NCBI GenBank assembly: GCA_902464615.1 | Contig: CABQKA010000008.1 | Span: 1 to 64,000 of the forward strand | From: an uncultured Prevotella sp. | GTDB taxonomy: Bacteria > Bacteroidota > Bacteroidia > Bacteroidales > Bacteroidaceae | DNA length: 64,000 nucleotides | Reading direction: 5' to 3' | Shown: piece by piece, positions 50,260 through 59,115 of the stretch | Layout: every line of letters begins with the position of its first letter | How positions within the stretch are numbered: position 1 is the first letter of the stretch | Position numbers and translations under genes: made by a program | Notes under the pieces: model-generated | Databases searched by the model: none | What the model saw: the letters and a program-made list of their open reading frames with translations, nothing else | Told to the model about the DNA's origin: nothing

Positions 50260-53200
50260 TCAGAAGGTGAGACGGATACCCACCTGGCAGTGCCAGCGGG
50301 AGTTGACGTCGCTCTTCTGCGGATAGCTGTTCGTGTTGTAAGTGTAGGTGGCCGTCATGTTGCCGTCGGCGCCGGCCGTAACGGACTGCACGGCAAGCGG
50401 GCTGAGGTTGTAGACGTTGCCATAGGTGGCGCCCCACTTCTTGTTCAGCATGTTGGCGAAGTTGATGATGTCGAACGTGAACTCCAGCTTGCCCAGCCCT
50501 TTCGGATTGTAGATGGTCTGGGCCAGGTGCAGGTTGATTTCATGCTCCCATGCCGTGTGGTTGGAGTTGCGCTCGGCATACTGTCCGCGGTGGTCCTTGG
50601 CGTAGCTGTCGTTCAAGATCCACTGGCGGAAGGCCTCGCGTCCCTCTTCGGCCGTCATGGTCACCTGGCCGTTGCGTACGACGTCGACAAACTCCATGCG
50701 GTTCAGCTCCTCGTCGGTCGGGATGTAGAGCAGCGAGTTGCCGCGGGCGCCGTCGCCGTTGAAGTCCTGCGACTCGTACATGGAGAGGCTGTAGCGGCCG
50801 CCGGAGAATCCGTTGTAGATCACGGAGACCGTCGTGCTCATCCAGTCGTTCCAGTAACGCGGGGAGGTGTAGGAAGCCTGCACCATGACGCGATGGGGCA
50901 CGTCGAACTTGGAGAAGCCGAGCTCGCCGCTGCCGTTCGTGTCGCGCGAGTAGTTGTACTGCCAGTTGGAGTAAGCCACGGAGGACGTACCGTCGTTCAC
51001 GGACTTGGAGTGGCCGAAGGTGTAGCTTGCCATCAGGTCGAGGCCGAAGTCGAAGCTCTTCTCGAGCATGGCGGACAAGGCGTAGGAGTAGCCCTCGTTC
51101 GTATTCTTCAAGTTAATGATGCTGTTGTAGTTGCTGCTCAGGAGCGAGTAGTAGGGAGCGGAAGAGGCTTCGACGCCGGGTACGGCATAGATCTTCTCGC
51201 CGTTGTTCGTCAGGGCCAGGTTCTCGAAGAACACGTTGTTGAGCGTCTTGGAGTAGATACCCTCAATGGTCATCTTCACGTCGCCGGGCAACATCTGCTC
51301 AAGGGCCAGGTTGGCGCGGAGCACCTGCGGATACTTGAAGTCCTTGGCCACGGTCACGATGTCGGACGAGCCGGCCGTACCGCTCTGCGCCGCCCCGAGC
51401 GGGTTGTCCTTATACTGCTCGAGAGAGGGGACGTTCGAGTTCTGTATGGTCACTTTCTTCACGTCCATACCCGTATTGTTGAAGGCGTTGCTGAGCCATA
51501 CGAAAGGCACGCGGCCCGTGAAGATGCCCACACCGCCGCGCAGGAGTGTCCGGTGGCTGTCGTCGGTGTACCAGTTGAAGCCTACGCGGGGAGATACCAT
51601 CACCTTGGCGCTGGGCGTCTCGCCTACGCGGACACCGAAGCCCTGGGCGGCTGCAAAGGTGTTGAACTCCGGATTCACCATCGGGTCGTTGAAGATGAGC
51701 GGGATGTCGAAGCGCAGACCGTAGGTCAGGTTAAAGTTGTTCGTGGGCACCCACTTGTCCTGAACGTAGAAGCCGAACTGCCCTGCCTTGAGCGACGGAG
51801 CGTACTGGAGGCTGCCGGTGAGGTCGGGGTCCGTATAGGCGTAGCGGAAGCGCCAGGGGTTGTCGTTCAGGAAGTCGTCGAGCGAGTTGAAGCTCCACTC
51901 GCCGTATGCGCCCTGGAGGAAGAGGTTCTTAATGCGGTAGAACTCGTTGTGCGTACCGAAGGTAAGCGTATGGTCGCCCAGATACCAGGAGAGGTTGTCC
52001 TCTATCGAGTAGATGTCCTGGTCCAGGGAGTTGGCGCCGGAGGAGTACTCCGTACCGATGTTCACGTCGTTGCGCGACGTGCCGTCGGCGCCGTAGACGT
52101 TACTGATGGCGATGGAGGGGCCGGCGTAAGGAATCTCGCGGTGGTCGCGTACGAACGTGGCCGAACCGCGCAACTCGTTGAAGATGTTCTCAGTGAACTG
52201 TGAGTTCAACTCGGCCACCAGGGCGTTGGTCTTATTATTGTAGCGGTAGCCGGAATTCACGAAGAAATATTCGGAAGAACCGGAGCCGTAAGAATCGCTG
52301 TACGAGTTGTTGTGCTGATAGCGGAGAGCCAGTTTGTGTTTGTCGTTGATGTTCCAGTCCAGGCGTGCCAGCAAGCCGAACGACTTGCGCTCTATGTCGC
52401 GCTGCCCGTAGCTTTCACGGATGCCGGTCAGGTCGTAATAGCGGTCGGCAATCTGCTGTGCCGCGTCGGCCGTCACATAGGAACTCGTATAGCCGGGATA
52501 GTATTGTGAGGGATAAGACTCCTTGTGCCCTTCGGCGCTGACGAAGTAAAAGAGCTTGTCCTTCACGATGGCGCCGCCGAGCGTACCGCCATAGGTGCGG
52601 GAATACTGCTGCTGGAGCGGCGACTTCGCATAACCCTGCACGGCACTATGCTTCCCGTACATGTTCTGATTGTTGAAGTAAGTGTAGGCCGACCCGAACG
52701 TCTCGTTCGTACCCTGCTTGGTGATGGCGTTGATGCCACCGCCGGTAAAGCCGCCCTGACGCACGTCGTAAGGAGCGACAACGACCTGTATTTCCTGGAT
52801 GGCGTCCATGGAAATAGGGTTGGCACTGGTCTGGGCGCCGTTCGTACCGCCGGCCGAGAGGCCGAACACGTCGTTGGCCACCGTACCGTCGATCTGGAAG
52901 CTGTTATAGCGGTTGTTGGTCCCGGCAATAGTGATACCGCCGTTTTTGGAAGACATGGCCATCGGCGTGTTCTTCACAATGTCGTAAACGTTACGGTCTA
53001 TGGTCGGCGTACTGGTGATCTTGTCAAGCGAATAGTTGCGCGCGCCACCGCCCCGCTGACGGGCCGAAGCTACGACTACGGCCTCGCCCAACTCGGTGTC
53101 TACGGGAGAAAGCTGGGCATTGAGCGGAAGCGTGTTGCCCAATTCCAGATAAAGTTTCTCATACGCTTTCTTCCCGTAACCCAGGTAAGAAATCGTCACC

Positions 53201-53436
53201 GTGTAAGGCCCGCCGGTACGCATACCTTGCAACGTATAGCGGCCGTCATTGTTGGTCACGGCCGTATAGCGCGTTCCAGACGGTGTGTGTACTGCGACCA
53301 CGGCAGCGCCGATCACGGGCTGCTGCGCCTCGTCCACAACACGGCCGCTCATGGCGGAAGTCGTCACTTGCGCACTGGCGCAAATAGCGATAGCCGGCGC
53401 AAGCGCGGTCAGCATAATCTTGGGATAGTTTACCAT
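50260..53436 (-). CDS. Oar-like TonB-dependent outer-membrane receptor
   Basis: About 1058 residues with a signal peptide ending SAQ. An N-terminal carboxypeptidase-regulatory-like domain (about 28-110: MSGRVVDEAQQPVIGAAVV) precedes the plug (ITSTPTIDRNVYDIVKNTPM, NSFQIDGTVANDVFG, IQEIQVVVAPYDVRQGGFTG) and a large beta-barrel ending in VGIRLTF. This is the Oar/Cna-B-like class, not the SusC class, and no SusD partner is adjacent. The ENPP-type phosphodiesterase gene lies 62 bp upstream in the same direction, so the two are probably co-transcribed. Ligand unknown. Confidence 0.9.
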   Translation of the reverse strand: MVNYPKIMLTALAPAIAICASAQVTTSAMSGRVVDEAQQPVIGAAVVAVHTPSGTRYTAVTNNDGRYTLQGMRTGGPYTVTISYLGYGKKAYEKLYLELGNTLPLNAQLSPVDTELGEAVVVASARQRGGGARNYSLDKITSTPTIDRNVYDIVKNTPMAMSSKNGGITIAGTNNRYNSFQIDGTVANDVFGLSAGGTNGAQTSANPISMDAIQEIQVVVAPYDVRQGGFTGGGINAITKQGTNETFGSAYTYFNNQNMYGKHSAVQGYAKSPLQQQYSRTYGGTLGGAIVKDKLFYFVSAEGHKESYPSQYYPGYTSSYVTADAAQQIADRYYDLTGIRESYGQRDIERKSFGLLARLDWNINDKHKLALRYQHNNSYSDSYGSGSSEYFFVNSGYRYNNKTNALVAELNSQFTENIFNELRGSATFVRDHREIPYAGPSIAISNVYGADGTSRNDVNIGTEYSSGANSLDQDIYSIEDNLSWYLGDHTLTFGTHNEFYRIKNLFLQGAYGEWSFNSLDDFLNDNPWRFRYAYTDPDLTGSLQYAPSLKAGQFGFYVQDKWVPTNNFNLTYGLRFDIPLIFNDPMVNPEFNTFAAAQGFGVRVGETPSAKVMVSPRVGFNWYTDDSHRTLLRGGVGIFTGRVPFVWLSNAFNNTGMDVKKVTIQNSNVPSLEQYKDNPLGAAQSGTAGSSDIVTVAKDFKYPQVLRANLALEQMLPGDVKMTIEGIYSKTLNNVFFENLALTNNGEKIYAVPGVEASSAPYYSLLSSNYNSIINLKNTNEGYSYALSAMLEKSFDFGLDLMASYTFGHSKSVNDGTSSVAYSNWQYNYSRDTNGSGELGFSKFDVPHRVMVQASYTSPRYWNDWMSTTVSVIYNGFSGGRYSLSMYESQDFNGDGARGNSLLYIPTDEELNRMEFVDVVRNGQVTMTAEEGREAFRQWILNDSYAKDHRGQYAERNSNHTAWEHEINLHLAQTIYNPKGLGKLEFTFDIINFANMLNKKWGATYGNVYNLSPLAVQSVTAGADGNMTATYTYNTNSYPQKSDVNSRWHCQVGIRLTF

Positions 53437-53498
53437 AATTTATAGAATTGGTGATAAAAAAGTTCTTCTTACATCTTATATCTCAATTATCCGAGCGA

Positions 53499-54698
53499 TT
53501 ATCGAAGGAGGTCTTCCACGTCGGACAGGTGGCCGTCACTGGGGGAGGGCACGACGCCCAACAGGCGGCACAGCAGCGGATATACATCCGTGTTCGGGAA
53601 TTGCGTTTCTTTGCGGTAGCCCTGCTTGAAGTCCGGACCGGAGGCCAGGAATGGCACCAGCATATCGTTGCCTGCCGGGTAGAAGCCGTGCGTGCCGCCT
53701 GAGCGGGCCGTACCCTTTTCGCTGACCACCCATCCCATGTCCGGCAGCACTACGATGTCGCCAATGTTGGGGTCACTCCCGTAATGGAACTCTTCCGGAA
53801 GTTCGTCTTTTCTCCAGGCGCGCACATGGGGCACACGGGCCAGCGCCTCCATCAATTCGTCAAGATGGCCGGTACGGGCATGGATTTGCGCGGGCACGCC
53901 GGCGTCGATACGTTCGTACCAGCCCTGCTGCAAGTAGTCCGCCAGGCACACCGTGCGCTCCGGGCCGACTGCAGTCATCCCGTGGTCGGCCGTCACGATA
54001 AGGTTGATGCTGTCCGCGAAAGCCAGCGACCGCAACCCGGTCCAAAGTTCTTCCATAAGCACATCCAGGCGGGCGACGGCGCGGCGCGTTTCGGGCGTCA
54101 GCGGACCATAGACGTGGCCGCTATGGTCCGGTTCCTCAAAGTACGCCATTACGAGCGCGGGACGCTCCGCCTCCGGCAGGCTCAACAGCTCCAGGATGCG
54201 TTCAACGCGCCCGGTGAAAGAGAGCAGCGGTTTTACTTCATAATCCTGATAATAAGTAGGATAAACGCCGTTGATTTTCACATCCGAGCCCGGCCAGTAG
54301 ACCACGCCCACACGTTTCCCCTGCCGCATGGCCGTCTGCCAGACAGGCTCGCCGCGCCAAAAGCGGGGGTCCTGCTTGGTCGTCTTGTCGCCGAGGCTGA
54401 ATCTCAAGCCTGACACCTTGTCGGTAAAGCTATTGGAAATAATGCCGTGATGGTCCGGATAAAGGCCGGTGGCCAATGTATAATGATTGGGAAACGTGAC
54501 AGAGGGAAAGGATGGCTGCATCACGCCGCGCACGCCACGCGCGCCCAATTCTTTCAAAAACGGCGTATCATAGAGCTGAAGATAATCGTGCCGGAAACCG
54601 TCAAGCGACACCAGCACCGTATAACGGCGGGCTGTAGTCTGCAACGGCCAGACCAGCAGGAGAAGCAATAAAACCCGCAAATATCTGCGCATCGTCAA
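53499..54698 (-). CDS. Alkaline-phosphatase superfamily ENPP-type phosphodiesterase
   Basis: About 399 residues with a signal peptide (MRRYLRVLLLLLLVWPLQTTA; a Met two codons earlier is also possible). The metal and nucleophile motifs are those of nucleotide pyrophosphatase/phosphodiesterases: VLVSLDGFRHDYL (first Asp), PSFPSVTFPNHYTLATG (nucleophile Thr), AYFEEPDHSGHVYGP, VTADHGM and GTHGFYP. It should cleave phosphodiester or pyrophosphate bonds of exported or scavenged nucleotides in the periplasm. It probably leads an operon with the TonB-dependent receptor, suggesting joint nutrient or phosphate scavenging. Confidence 0.9.
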   Translation of the reverse strand: MTMRRYLRVLLLLLLVWPLQTTARRYTVLVSLDGFRHDYLQLYDTPFLKELGARGVRGVMQPSFPSVTFPNHYTLATGLYPDHHGIISNSFTDKVSGLRFSLGDKTTKQDPRFWRGEPVWQTAMRQGKRVGVVYWPGSDVKINGVYPTYYQDYEVKPLLSFTGRVERILELLSLPEAERPALVMAYFEEPDHSGHVYGPLTPETRRAVARLDVLMEELWTGLRSLAFADSINLIVTADHGMTAVGPERTVCLADYLQQGWYERIDAGVPAQIHARTGHLDELMEALARVPHVRAWRKDELPEEFHYGSDPNIGDIVVLPDMGWVVSEKGTARSGGTHGFYPAGNDMLVPFLASGPDFKQGYRKETQFPNTDVYPLLCRLLGVVPSPSDGHLSDVEDLLR

Positions 54699-54722
54699 AA
54701 GATATTTTTGTTAAATCCGATG

Positions 54723-54730
54723 CAAAAATA
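54723..54730 (-). promoter_or_regulatory. -7 element of the phosphodiesterase-receptor unit
   Basis: The minus strand reads TATTTTTG, 25-30 bp before the start codon. No good -33 match. Confidence 0.5.
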
Positions 54731-54906
54731 CACAATATCCGTTAGAGGAGGCGTTACAATGTGATTACTTTTTTGGAAACATAGCGTTGCGCCCAGCGGG
54801 CTGCGTACCGTGAGGCACGAAAAAAAGGTGCGGGACGCCTCCACCTTCACCAAGGAAAGATGCTGGCGCCCCGCGCGTTCGCGGACTAAGCCTGCAGCCC
54901 TGCCGC

Positions 54907-56568
54907 TTAACTCAGCCCCACTATCTCGCCGTTCACGAGGTCGATGTGGTTGGCCTGAGGGTCGCGGGGCAGTCCCGGCATGCGCATAATGTCGCCGGCT
55001 ATGGCCACTATCATTTCCGCGCCGGCGTTGATAACGATGTCGCGTATCTGGAAATCAAACCCTTCCGCCGCGCCGTAGCGTTTGGCATCGGCCGAGAACG
55101 AGTATTGCGTTTTGGCTATGCAGACCGGCAATTTTCCCAGTCCCATTTCCTCCGCAGCCTGGAGGCGTTTCAAGGCCGCCTTGGAGAAGCCGACACTTCC
55201 GGCACCGTAAATGTTCCGCGCCACTTTCTCTATTTTCGTCCGCAACGGGTCGCTGTCCTCATACGTGAAGCGCAACGGGGCCGAGGGGTTCCGCTCAATT
55301 GTCTCAACGACAAGGCGCGCCATGTCCGCGGCACCGGCGCCGCCTTCGGCGTAGGCGTTATTTACGGCATAAGGCACACCCAGCACGTCCTCACAATGCC
55401 GGCGCAGCAAGTCCATTTCCTCGTCCGTGTCTTCCTTGAAACGGTTGAAGGCCACCAGTACGCTCTGGCCGAAGGAGCGGAGGTTGGCCACGTGGCGGTC
55501 AAGGTTGGCAAGCCCGGCCCGGAGACCTTCCAAGTTCGGCTCTTTGATTTTGTCCAAGGGCACGCCGCCGTGCATCTTGAGTCCCTGCGCTGTCGCCACG
55601 ATTACTGTCAGGTCGGGGTGCAGGCCGCTCTTCCGGCAAAGGATATTGAAGAATTTCTCCGCACCCAGGTCCGCGCCGAAGCCTGCTTCCGTTACGGCAT
55701 ATTCACCATATTCCTGTGCCATCCGCGTCGCTACGAGCGAATTGCAGCCGTGGGCGATGTTGGCGAACGGTCCGCCGTGTACGATGGCCGGCGTGTTTTC
55801 CGTCGTCTGCACCAGGTTGGGGGCCAAGGCATCCTTGAGCAGGACGACGACGCTGCCCGCCACGCCCAAGTCGCGCACCGTAAAGGGTTCTCCGGCGTAA
55901 GTATAGCCCAGCAGGATGTTTTCCACGCGCCGCCGCAGGTCGGCCTCGTCCGTCGCCAGGCAGAGTATGGCCATCAGTTCCGAAGCGGGCGTGATGTCGA
56001 ACCCGCTTTGCTGCGTCAGGCCGTTTGTCGCCGGGCCGAGCCCGGTCACGATGGAACGCAGGGCGCGGTCGTTCACGTCGAGCACCCGCCGCCAGAGCAC
56101 TTCCTTCAGTGCGAAGCCGTCGCCGGCGTGCTGGTACTGGTAATTGTCCAGTAGGGCCGAAATCATGTTGTGTGCGGAAGTGATGGCATGGAAATCGCCC
56201 GTGAAATGCAGGTTGATTCGCTCCATGGGCAGCACCTGTGCGTGTCCGCCCCCGGCCGCGCCGCCTTTCATGCCGAAGCACGGCCCAAGCGACGGCTCGC
56301 GCAAAGCCACGACCGCGCGGCGGCCTATGTGGTTCAGGCCCAAGGCCAGACCGATGGACACCGTTGTCTTCCCGATGCCGGCCTTGGTCGCCGTGATGGC
56401 CGTCACGAGTATCAGCCGGCCCGGTTTCTGCCGTCCGAGCAGGCTGAGCGGAAGTTTGGCGATGTACTTTCCGTAATGCTCCAGGGCGTCGCTGCCGATG
56501 CCCATGGAAGCTGCCACGTCGTCGATACGCTTCAACTCCGTAGCGCGTGCGATTTCTATGTCTGTCAT
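54907..56568 (-). CDS. fhs: Formate-tetrahydrofolate ligase
   Basis: About 553 residues, full length. It makes 10-formyl-THF from formate, ATP and THF. Visible motifs: the P-loop TATKAGIGKTTVSIGLALGL, REPSLGPCFGMKGGAAGGGH, FTGDFHAITSAHNMI and a C-terminal EKVARNIYGAGSV. All look intact. It follows the CNNM/CorC-like gene by 48 bp in the same direction, so it is probably its second gene. It supplies one-carbon units for purine synthesis, which uses the purL product elsewhere in this window. Confidence 0.97.
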   Translation of the reverse strand: MTDIEIARATELKRIDDVAASMGIGSDALEHYGKYIAKLPLSLLGRQKPGRLILVTAITATKAGIGKTTVSIGLALGLNHIGRRAVVALREPSLGPCFGMKGGAAGGGHAQVLPMERINLHFTGDFHAITSAHNMISALLDNYQYQHAGDGFALKEVLWRRVLDVNDRALRSIVTGLGPATNGLTQQSGFDITPASELMAILCLATDEADLRRRVENILLGYTYAGEPFTVRDLGVAGSVVVLLKDALAPNLVQTTENTPAIVHGGPFANIAHGCNSLVATRMAQEYGEYAVTEAGFGADLGAEKFFNILCRKSGLHPDLTVIVATAQGLKMHGGVPLDKIKEPNLEGLRAGLANLDRHVANLRSFGQSVLVAFNRFKEDTDEEMDLLRRHCEDVLGVPYAVNNAYAEGGAGAADMARLVVETIERNPSAPLRFTYEDSDPLRTKIEKVARNIYGAGSVGFSKAALKRLQAAEEMGLGKLPVCIAKTQYSFSADAKRYGAAEGFDFQIRDIVINAGAEMIVAIAGDIMRMPGLPRDPQANHIDLVNGEIVGLS

Positions 56569-56616
56569 ATATTATATATATAGGTGTATGCGTAAGGAGG
56601 CCGGCCGCGCGCAGTG

Positions 56617-57882
56617 TCATACCAGCTTCACCAGGATGGAATCGATGCGGGTGTCGTCCATCTTGAGGATGCGCATGTGTAGCCCGTTCCAGTTCAAGTG
56701 CTCACCTTCGTGCGGGATGTGGCCCAGCAAGTCCAGAATCAGGCCTCCGACGGTGACGAAATCGGTCTTGAGGGCCACTTCCTTGTTGAAGTAATCCACG
56801 AAGTCGTAGAAAGCGCACTGGCCGCTTACCACCCAGCTGCGGCCGTCGGCGCGCGCCACGATGTCGGGCGTCTCGCGCGGTTCGTCGATACTCCCCACGA
56901 GGCCTTCCAGTATGTCCTTGAGCGAAATGAGCCCTTGGAGCTGTCCGAACTCGTCGCAGACGAGCGCGCGGTTCGAGCGCCGCTTCTTCAGCTCGGCCAG
57001 CGCCTTGTAGACGGTCATGTTCTCGGGAAAGAATATCGGGGGCTGGAGCACGCGGCGCAGGCTGAAGCCCGGCTTGGACAGGGAGAGCACCAGCTCCTTG
57101 AGGGTCGCCATGCCGCGCACCTCGTCGAGCGTGCCTTCCACTACGGGATAGGCGGCATAGGGCGTAGCGCGGACCACGGCCTCCACGTCGGCCGGCGTCA
57201 TTTTCACGTCGAGCGTGATAAGGTCGGCACGGTGGGTCATCAGGGCCTCTATCTTGCAGTCGCCCATCACCAAGGCGCGCTCCATGATGTCCTGTTCCAC
57301 TTCCTGCACCTTGCCGGCCTTCGTCCCTTCCTGAATGACGGACTTGATTTCCTCCTCGGTCACGGGCGACTCGTCCCGGCGCAGCCGGAACAGGCGGATA
57401 AGCAGCTCGGTCGTATGGGAAAGCAGCCAGACAAACGGAAACGACAGACGGGCAAAAAACAGCATGGGCGGGGCCGAGAAGCGGGCCATGGCATCGGCCA
57501 TGTCTATGCCGATGCGTTTCGGGAAAAGCTCGCCCAGCTCGCACTGCAGGAACGTGGCCAGCACCACTATGACGGTCTTGGCCACGGCCGGGGCCGCGCC
57601 CGGGGCCACGCCCCAGCCTTCCAGCACGACCGCGAAGTCGTCCGCCAGCGTCTCGCCCGAATAGATACCCGTCAGGATCGACACCACCGTGATGCCAATC
57701 TGGGCCGTCGAGAGGAAACAGTCGGGGTCGTCCATGAGACGAAGCGCGATGCGCGCCGCCTTGCTGCCAGCCTTGGCCTCGGCCTGCAGCCGGGAACGGC
57801 GGGCGGAAATCAGCGCCACCTCCGACAATGAAAAGAAGCCATTGAACGCGACTAAAACCAGGATTACCAGAATGTCCGACAT
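56617..57882 (-). CDS. CNNM/CorC-like (hemolysin family) membrane protein with CBS domains
   Basis: About 421 residues. An N-terminal DUF21/CNNM transmembrane domain (about 1-185: AFNGFFSLSEVALISARRSRLQ, ELGELFPKRIGI) is followed by a CBS pair (about 205-330; MTHRADLITLDVKMT, RALVCDEFGQLQGLISLKDIL) and a C-terminal transporter-associated domain (about 340-421). The family is tied to Mg2+ and other divalent cation transport or efflux. The old name hemolysin is not supported. A -7 element lies about 35 bp upstream. Confidence 0.9.
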   Translation of the reverse strand: MSDILVILVLVAFNGFFSLSEVALISARRSRLQAEAKAGSKAARIALRLMDDPDCFLSTAQIGITVVSILTGIYSGETLADDFAVVLEGWGVAPGAAPAVAKTVIVVLATFLQCELGELFPKRIGIDMADAMARFSAPPMLFFARLSFPFVWLLSHTTELLIRLFRLRRDESPVTEEEIKSVIQEGTKAGKVQEVEQDIMERALVMGDCKIEALMTHRADLITLDVKMTPADVEAVVRATPYAAYPVVEGTLDEVRGMATLKELVLSLSKPGFSLRRVLQPPIFFPENMTVYKALAELKKRRSNRALVCDEFGQLQGLISLKDILEGLVGSIDEPRETPDIVARADGRSWVVSGQCAFYDFVDYFNKEVALKTDFVTVGGLILDLLGHIPHEGEHLNWNGLHMRILKMDDTRIDSILVKLV

Positions 57883-57913
57883 AAAGCTGCGGCAGTTCTT
57901 TTGAACCGTCCCG

Positions 57914-57921
57914 CAAAATTA
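57914..57921 (-). promoter_or_regulatory. -7 element of the CNNM-fhs unit
   Basis: The minus strand reads TAATTTTG, about 32 bp before the start at 57882. Confidence 0.5.
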
Positions 57922-58036
57922 GCATTTTTATTCTGACCATAGAAACAGAGCCGCCGAAAAACCGCGCCGCGAAACCGTCGCACCCGACAGCCCGTTTTTT
58001 TACCGCGCGCGGCAGCTGCCTTGTTCCGGTTATTGC

Positions 58037-58044
58037 TACATTTG
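58037..58044 (+). promoter_or_regulatory. -7 element of the nitrilase-family gene
   Basis: TACATTTG, 47 bp before the ATG at 58091. It argues against the in-frame start at 58052. Confidence 0.5.
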
Positions 58045-58090
58045 CACCGGAATGGGCGCGCCATGCGCGCCTTCCCCCAAAATCACGCCC

Positions 58091-58858
58091 ATGAAGATTA
58101 CCCTCCTGCAGACAGACATCCGGTGGAACGACGCCGCAGCCAACATCGCCGAAGCCGAACGCCTCATGGCCGGCCACCCCGGCAGCGACCTCTACGTGCT
58201 GCCCGAAATGTGGGCCACGGGCTTCGTGACGTCGCCCGACGGGGAGACGGCCCGCCAGTCGGCCGCCGCCCTCGAATGGATGATACGGACGGCCCGCGAC
58301 CGCCGTTGCCACATGGCCGGCACCCTGGCCGTGAGCGAGGCCGGCACGTTCCGCAACCGTTTCTACATGGTCGGGCCCGACGGCCCGGCGGACTTTTACG
58401 ACAAGCGCCACCTCTTCACCTACGGCGGCGAGACGGACGGCTACACAGCGGGGCGGCGGCGCGTGGTGGCCACGTGCTGCGGTGTGCGCCTGCTGCTCGC
58501 CACGTGCTACGACCTGCGCTTCCCCGTCTTCCTGCGCAATCGGGGCGACTACGACGGCATCGTGTGCGTGGCCTCCTGGCCCCGCTCGCGGCAAGACGCC
58601 TGGGACACGCTGCTGCGCGCCCGCGCCATCGAAAACCAATGCTTCGTGGCGGCTGTCAACCGTGTGGGAGCCGACCCGGCATGCGAATACGGCGGCGGCA
58701 CCACGTGGGTCGACGCCTACGGCCGCACGCCGGGGGGCCTGCCGCTCTACGGGCAGCAGGCGGCCGTCAGCTTCACGCCCGACCTGGCGCGGCAGGAAGC
58801 CTTCCGCGCCAAGTTTCCCGTTCTGGCGGATGCCGACGCCTTTTCCCTGGAAGCATAG
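58091..58858 (+). CDS. Nitrilase-family amidohydrolase, omega-amidase-like
   Basis: About 255 residues. The Glu-Lys-Cys triad of the C-N hydrolase family is visible: LPEMWATGF (Glu), YDKRHLFTYGGE (Lys) and LATCYDLRFPVFLRN (Cys). The match to YafV-type omega-amidases is good, enzymes that hydrolyse 2-oxoglutaramate-like compounds in methionine salvage and metabolite repair. Start at 58091 fits the family (MKITLLQTDIRWND). Single gene, followed by repeat array copy 8. Confidence 0.9.
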   Translation: MKITLLQTDIRWNDAAANIAEAERLMAGHPGSDLYVLPEMWATGFVTSPDGETARQSAAALEWMIRTARDRRCHMAGTLAVSEAGTFRNRFYMVGPDGPADFYDKRHLFTYGGETDGYTAGRRRVVATCCGVRLLLATCYDLRFPVFLRNRGDYDGIVCVASWPRSRQDAWDTLLRARAIENQCFVAAVNRVGADPACEYGGGTTWVDAYGRTPGGLPLYGQQAAVSFTPDLARQEAFRAKFPVLADADAFSLEA

Positions 58859-58888
58859 CGGCCGGCGGCGCGGCCGTGCCCTCCGGCC

Positions 58889-58951
58889 GCGGGGCTAAGG
58901 CCCGTAGCCACGGGAATAGGCCCGCTGCAAACGGGGCTAAGCCCCGCCGGC
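58889..58951. repeat. Three-unit 21-bp palindromic repeat array (copy 8)
   Basis: Units start at 58889, 58910 and 58931; the last, ACGGGGCTAAGCCCCGC, differs from a perfect 17-bp palindrome only at its last base. It lies between the nitrilase gene and the promoter of the DUF6242 gene. Confidence 0.88.
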
Positions 58952-59040
58952 AAGGCGCATGGCAGACACCGTCCGCGACACGGCGGCGCGACCACGGCAA
59001 GAGCAGGAAAGCATAAATTATTGCAAAATAGGGACACGAA

Positions 59041-59072
59041 TTTCGGATTTGGGAAATTTATAGCTACTTTTG
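59041..59072 (+). promoter_or_regulatory. Promoter of the DUF6242 - bamA run
   Basis: TTTC (59041-59044) and TACTTTTG (59065-59072), 20-bp spacer, 44 bp before the ATG at 59116. Confidence 0.6.
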
Positions 59073-59115
59073 CATCCAACATATCCATTTCTTTGAAGAA
59101 ATATCAAGTTTACAG

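Noticed and set aside
56702..58639. Minus-strand 645-codon frame across the CNNM gene start and the nitrilase gene
   Set aside because: Wrong frame of the CNNM gene joined to the antisense of the nitrilase gene; no family features.
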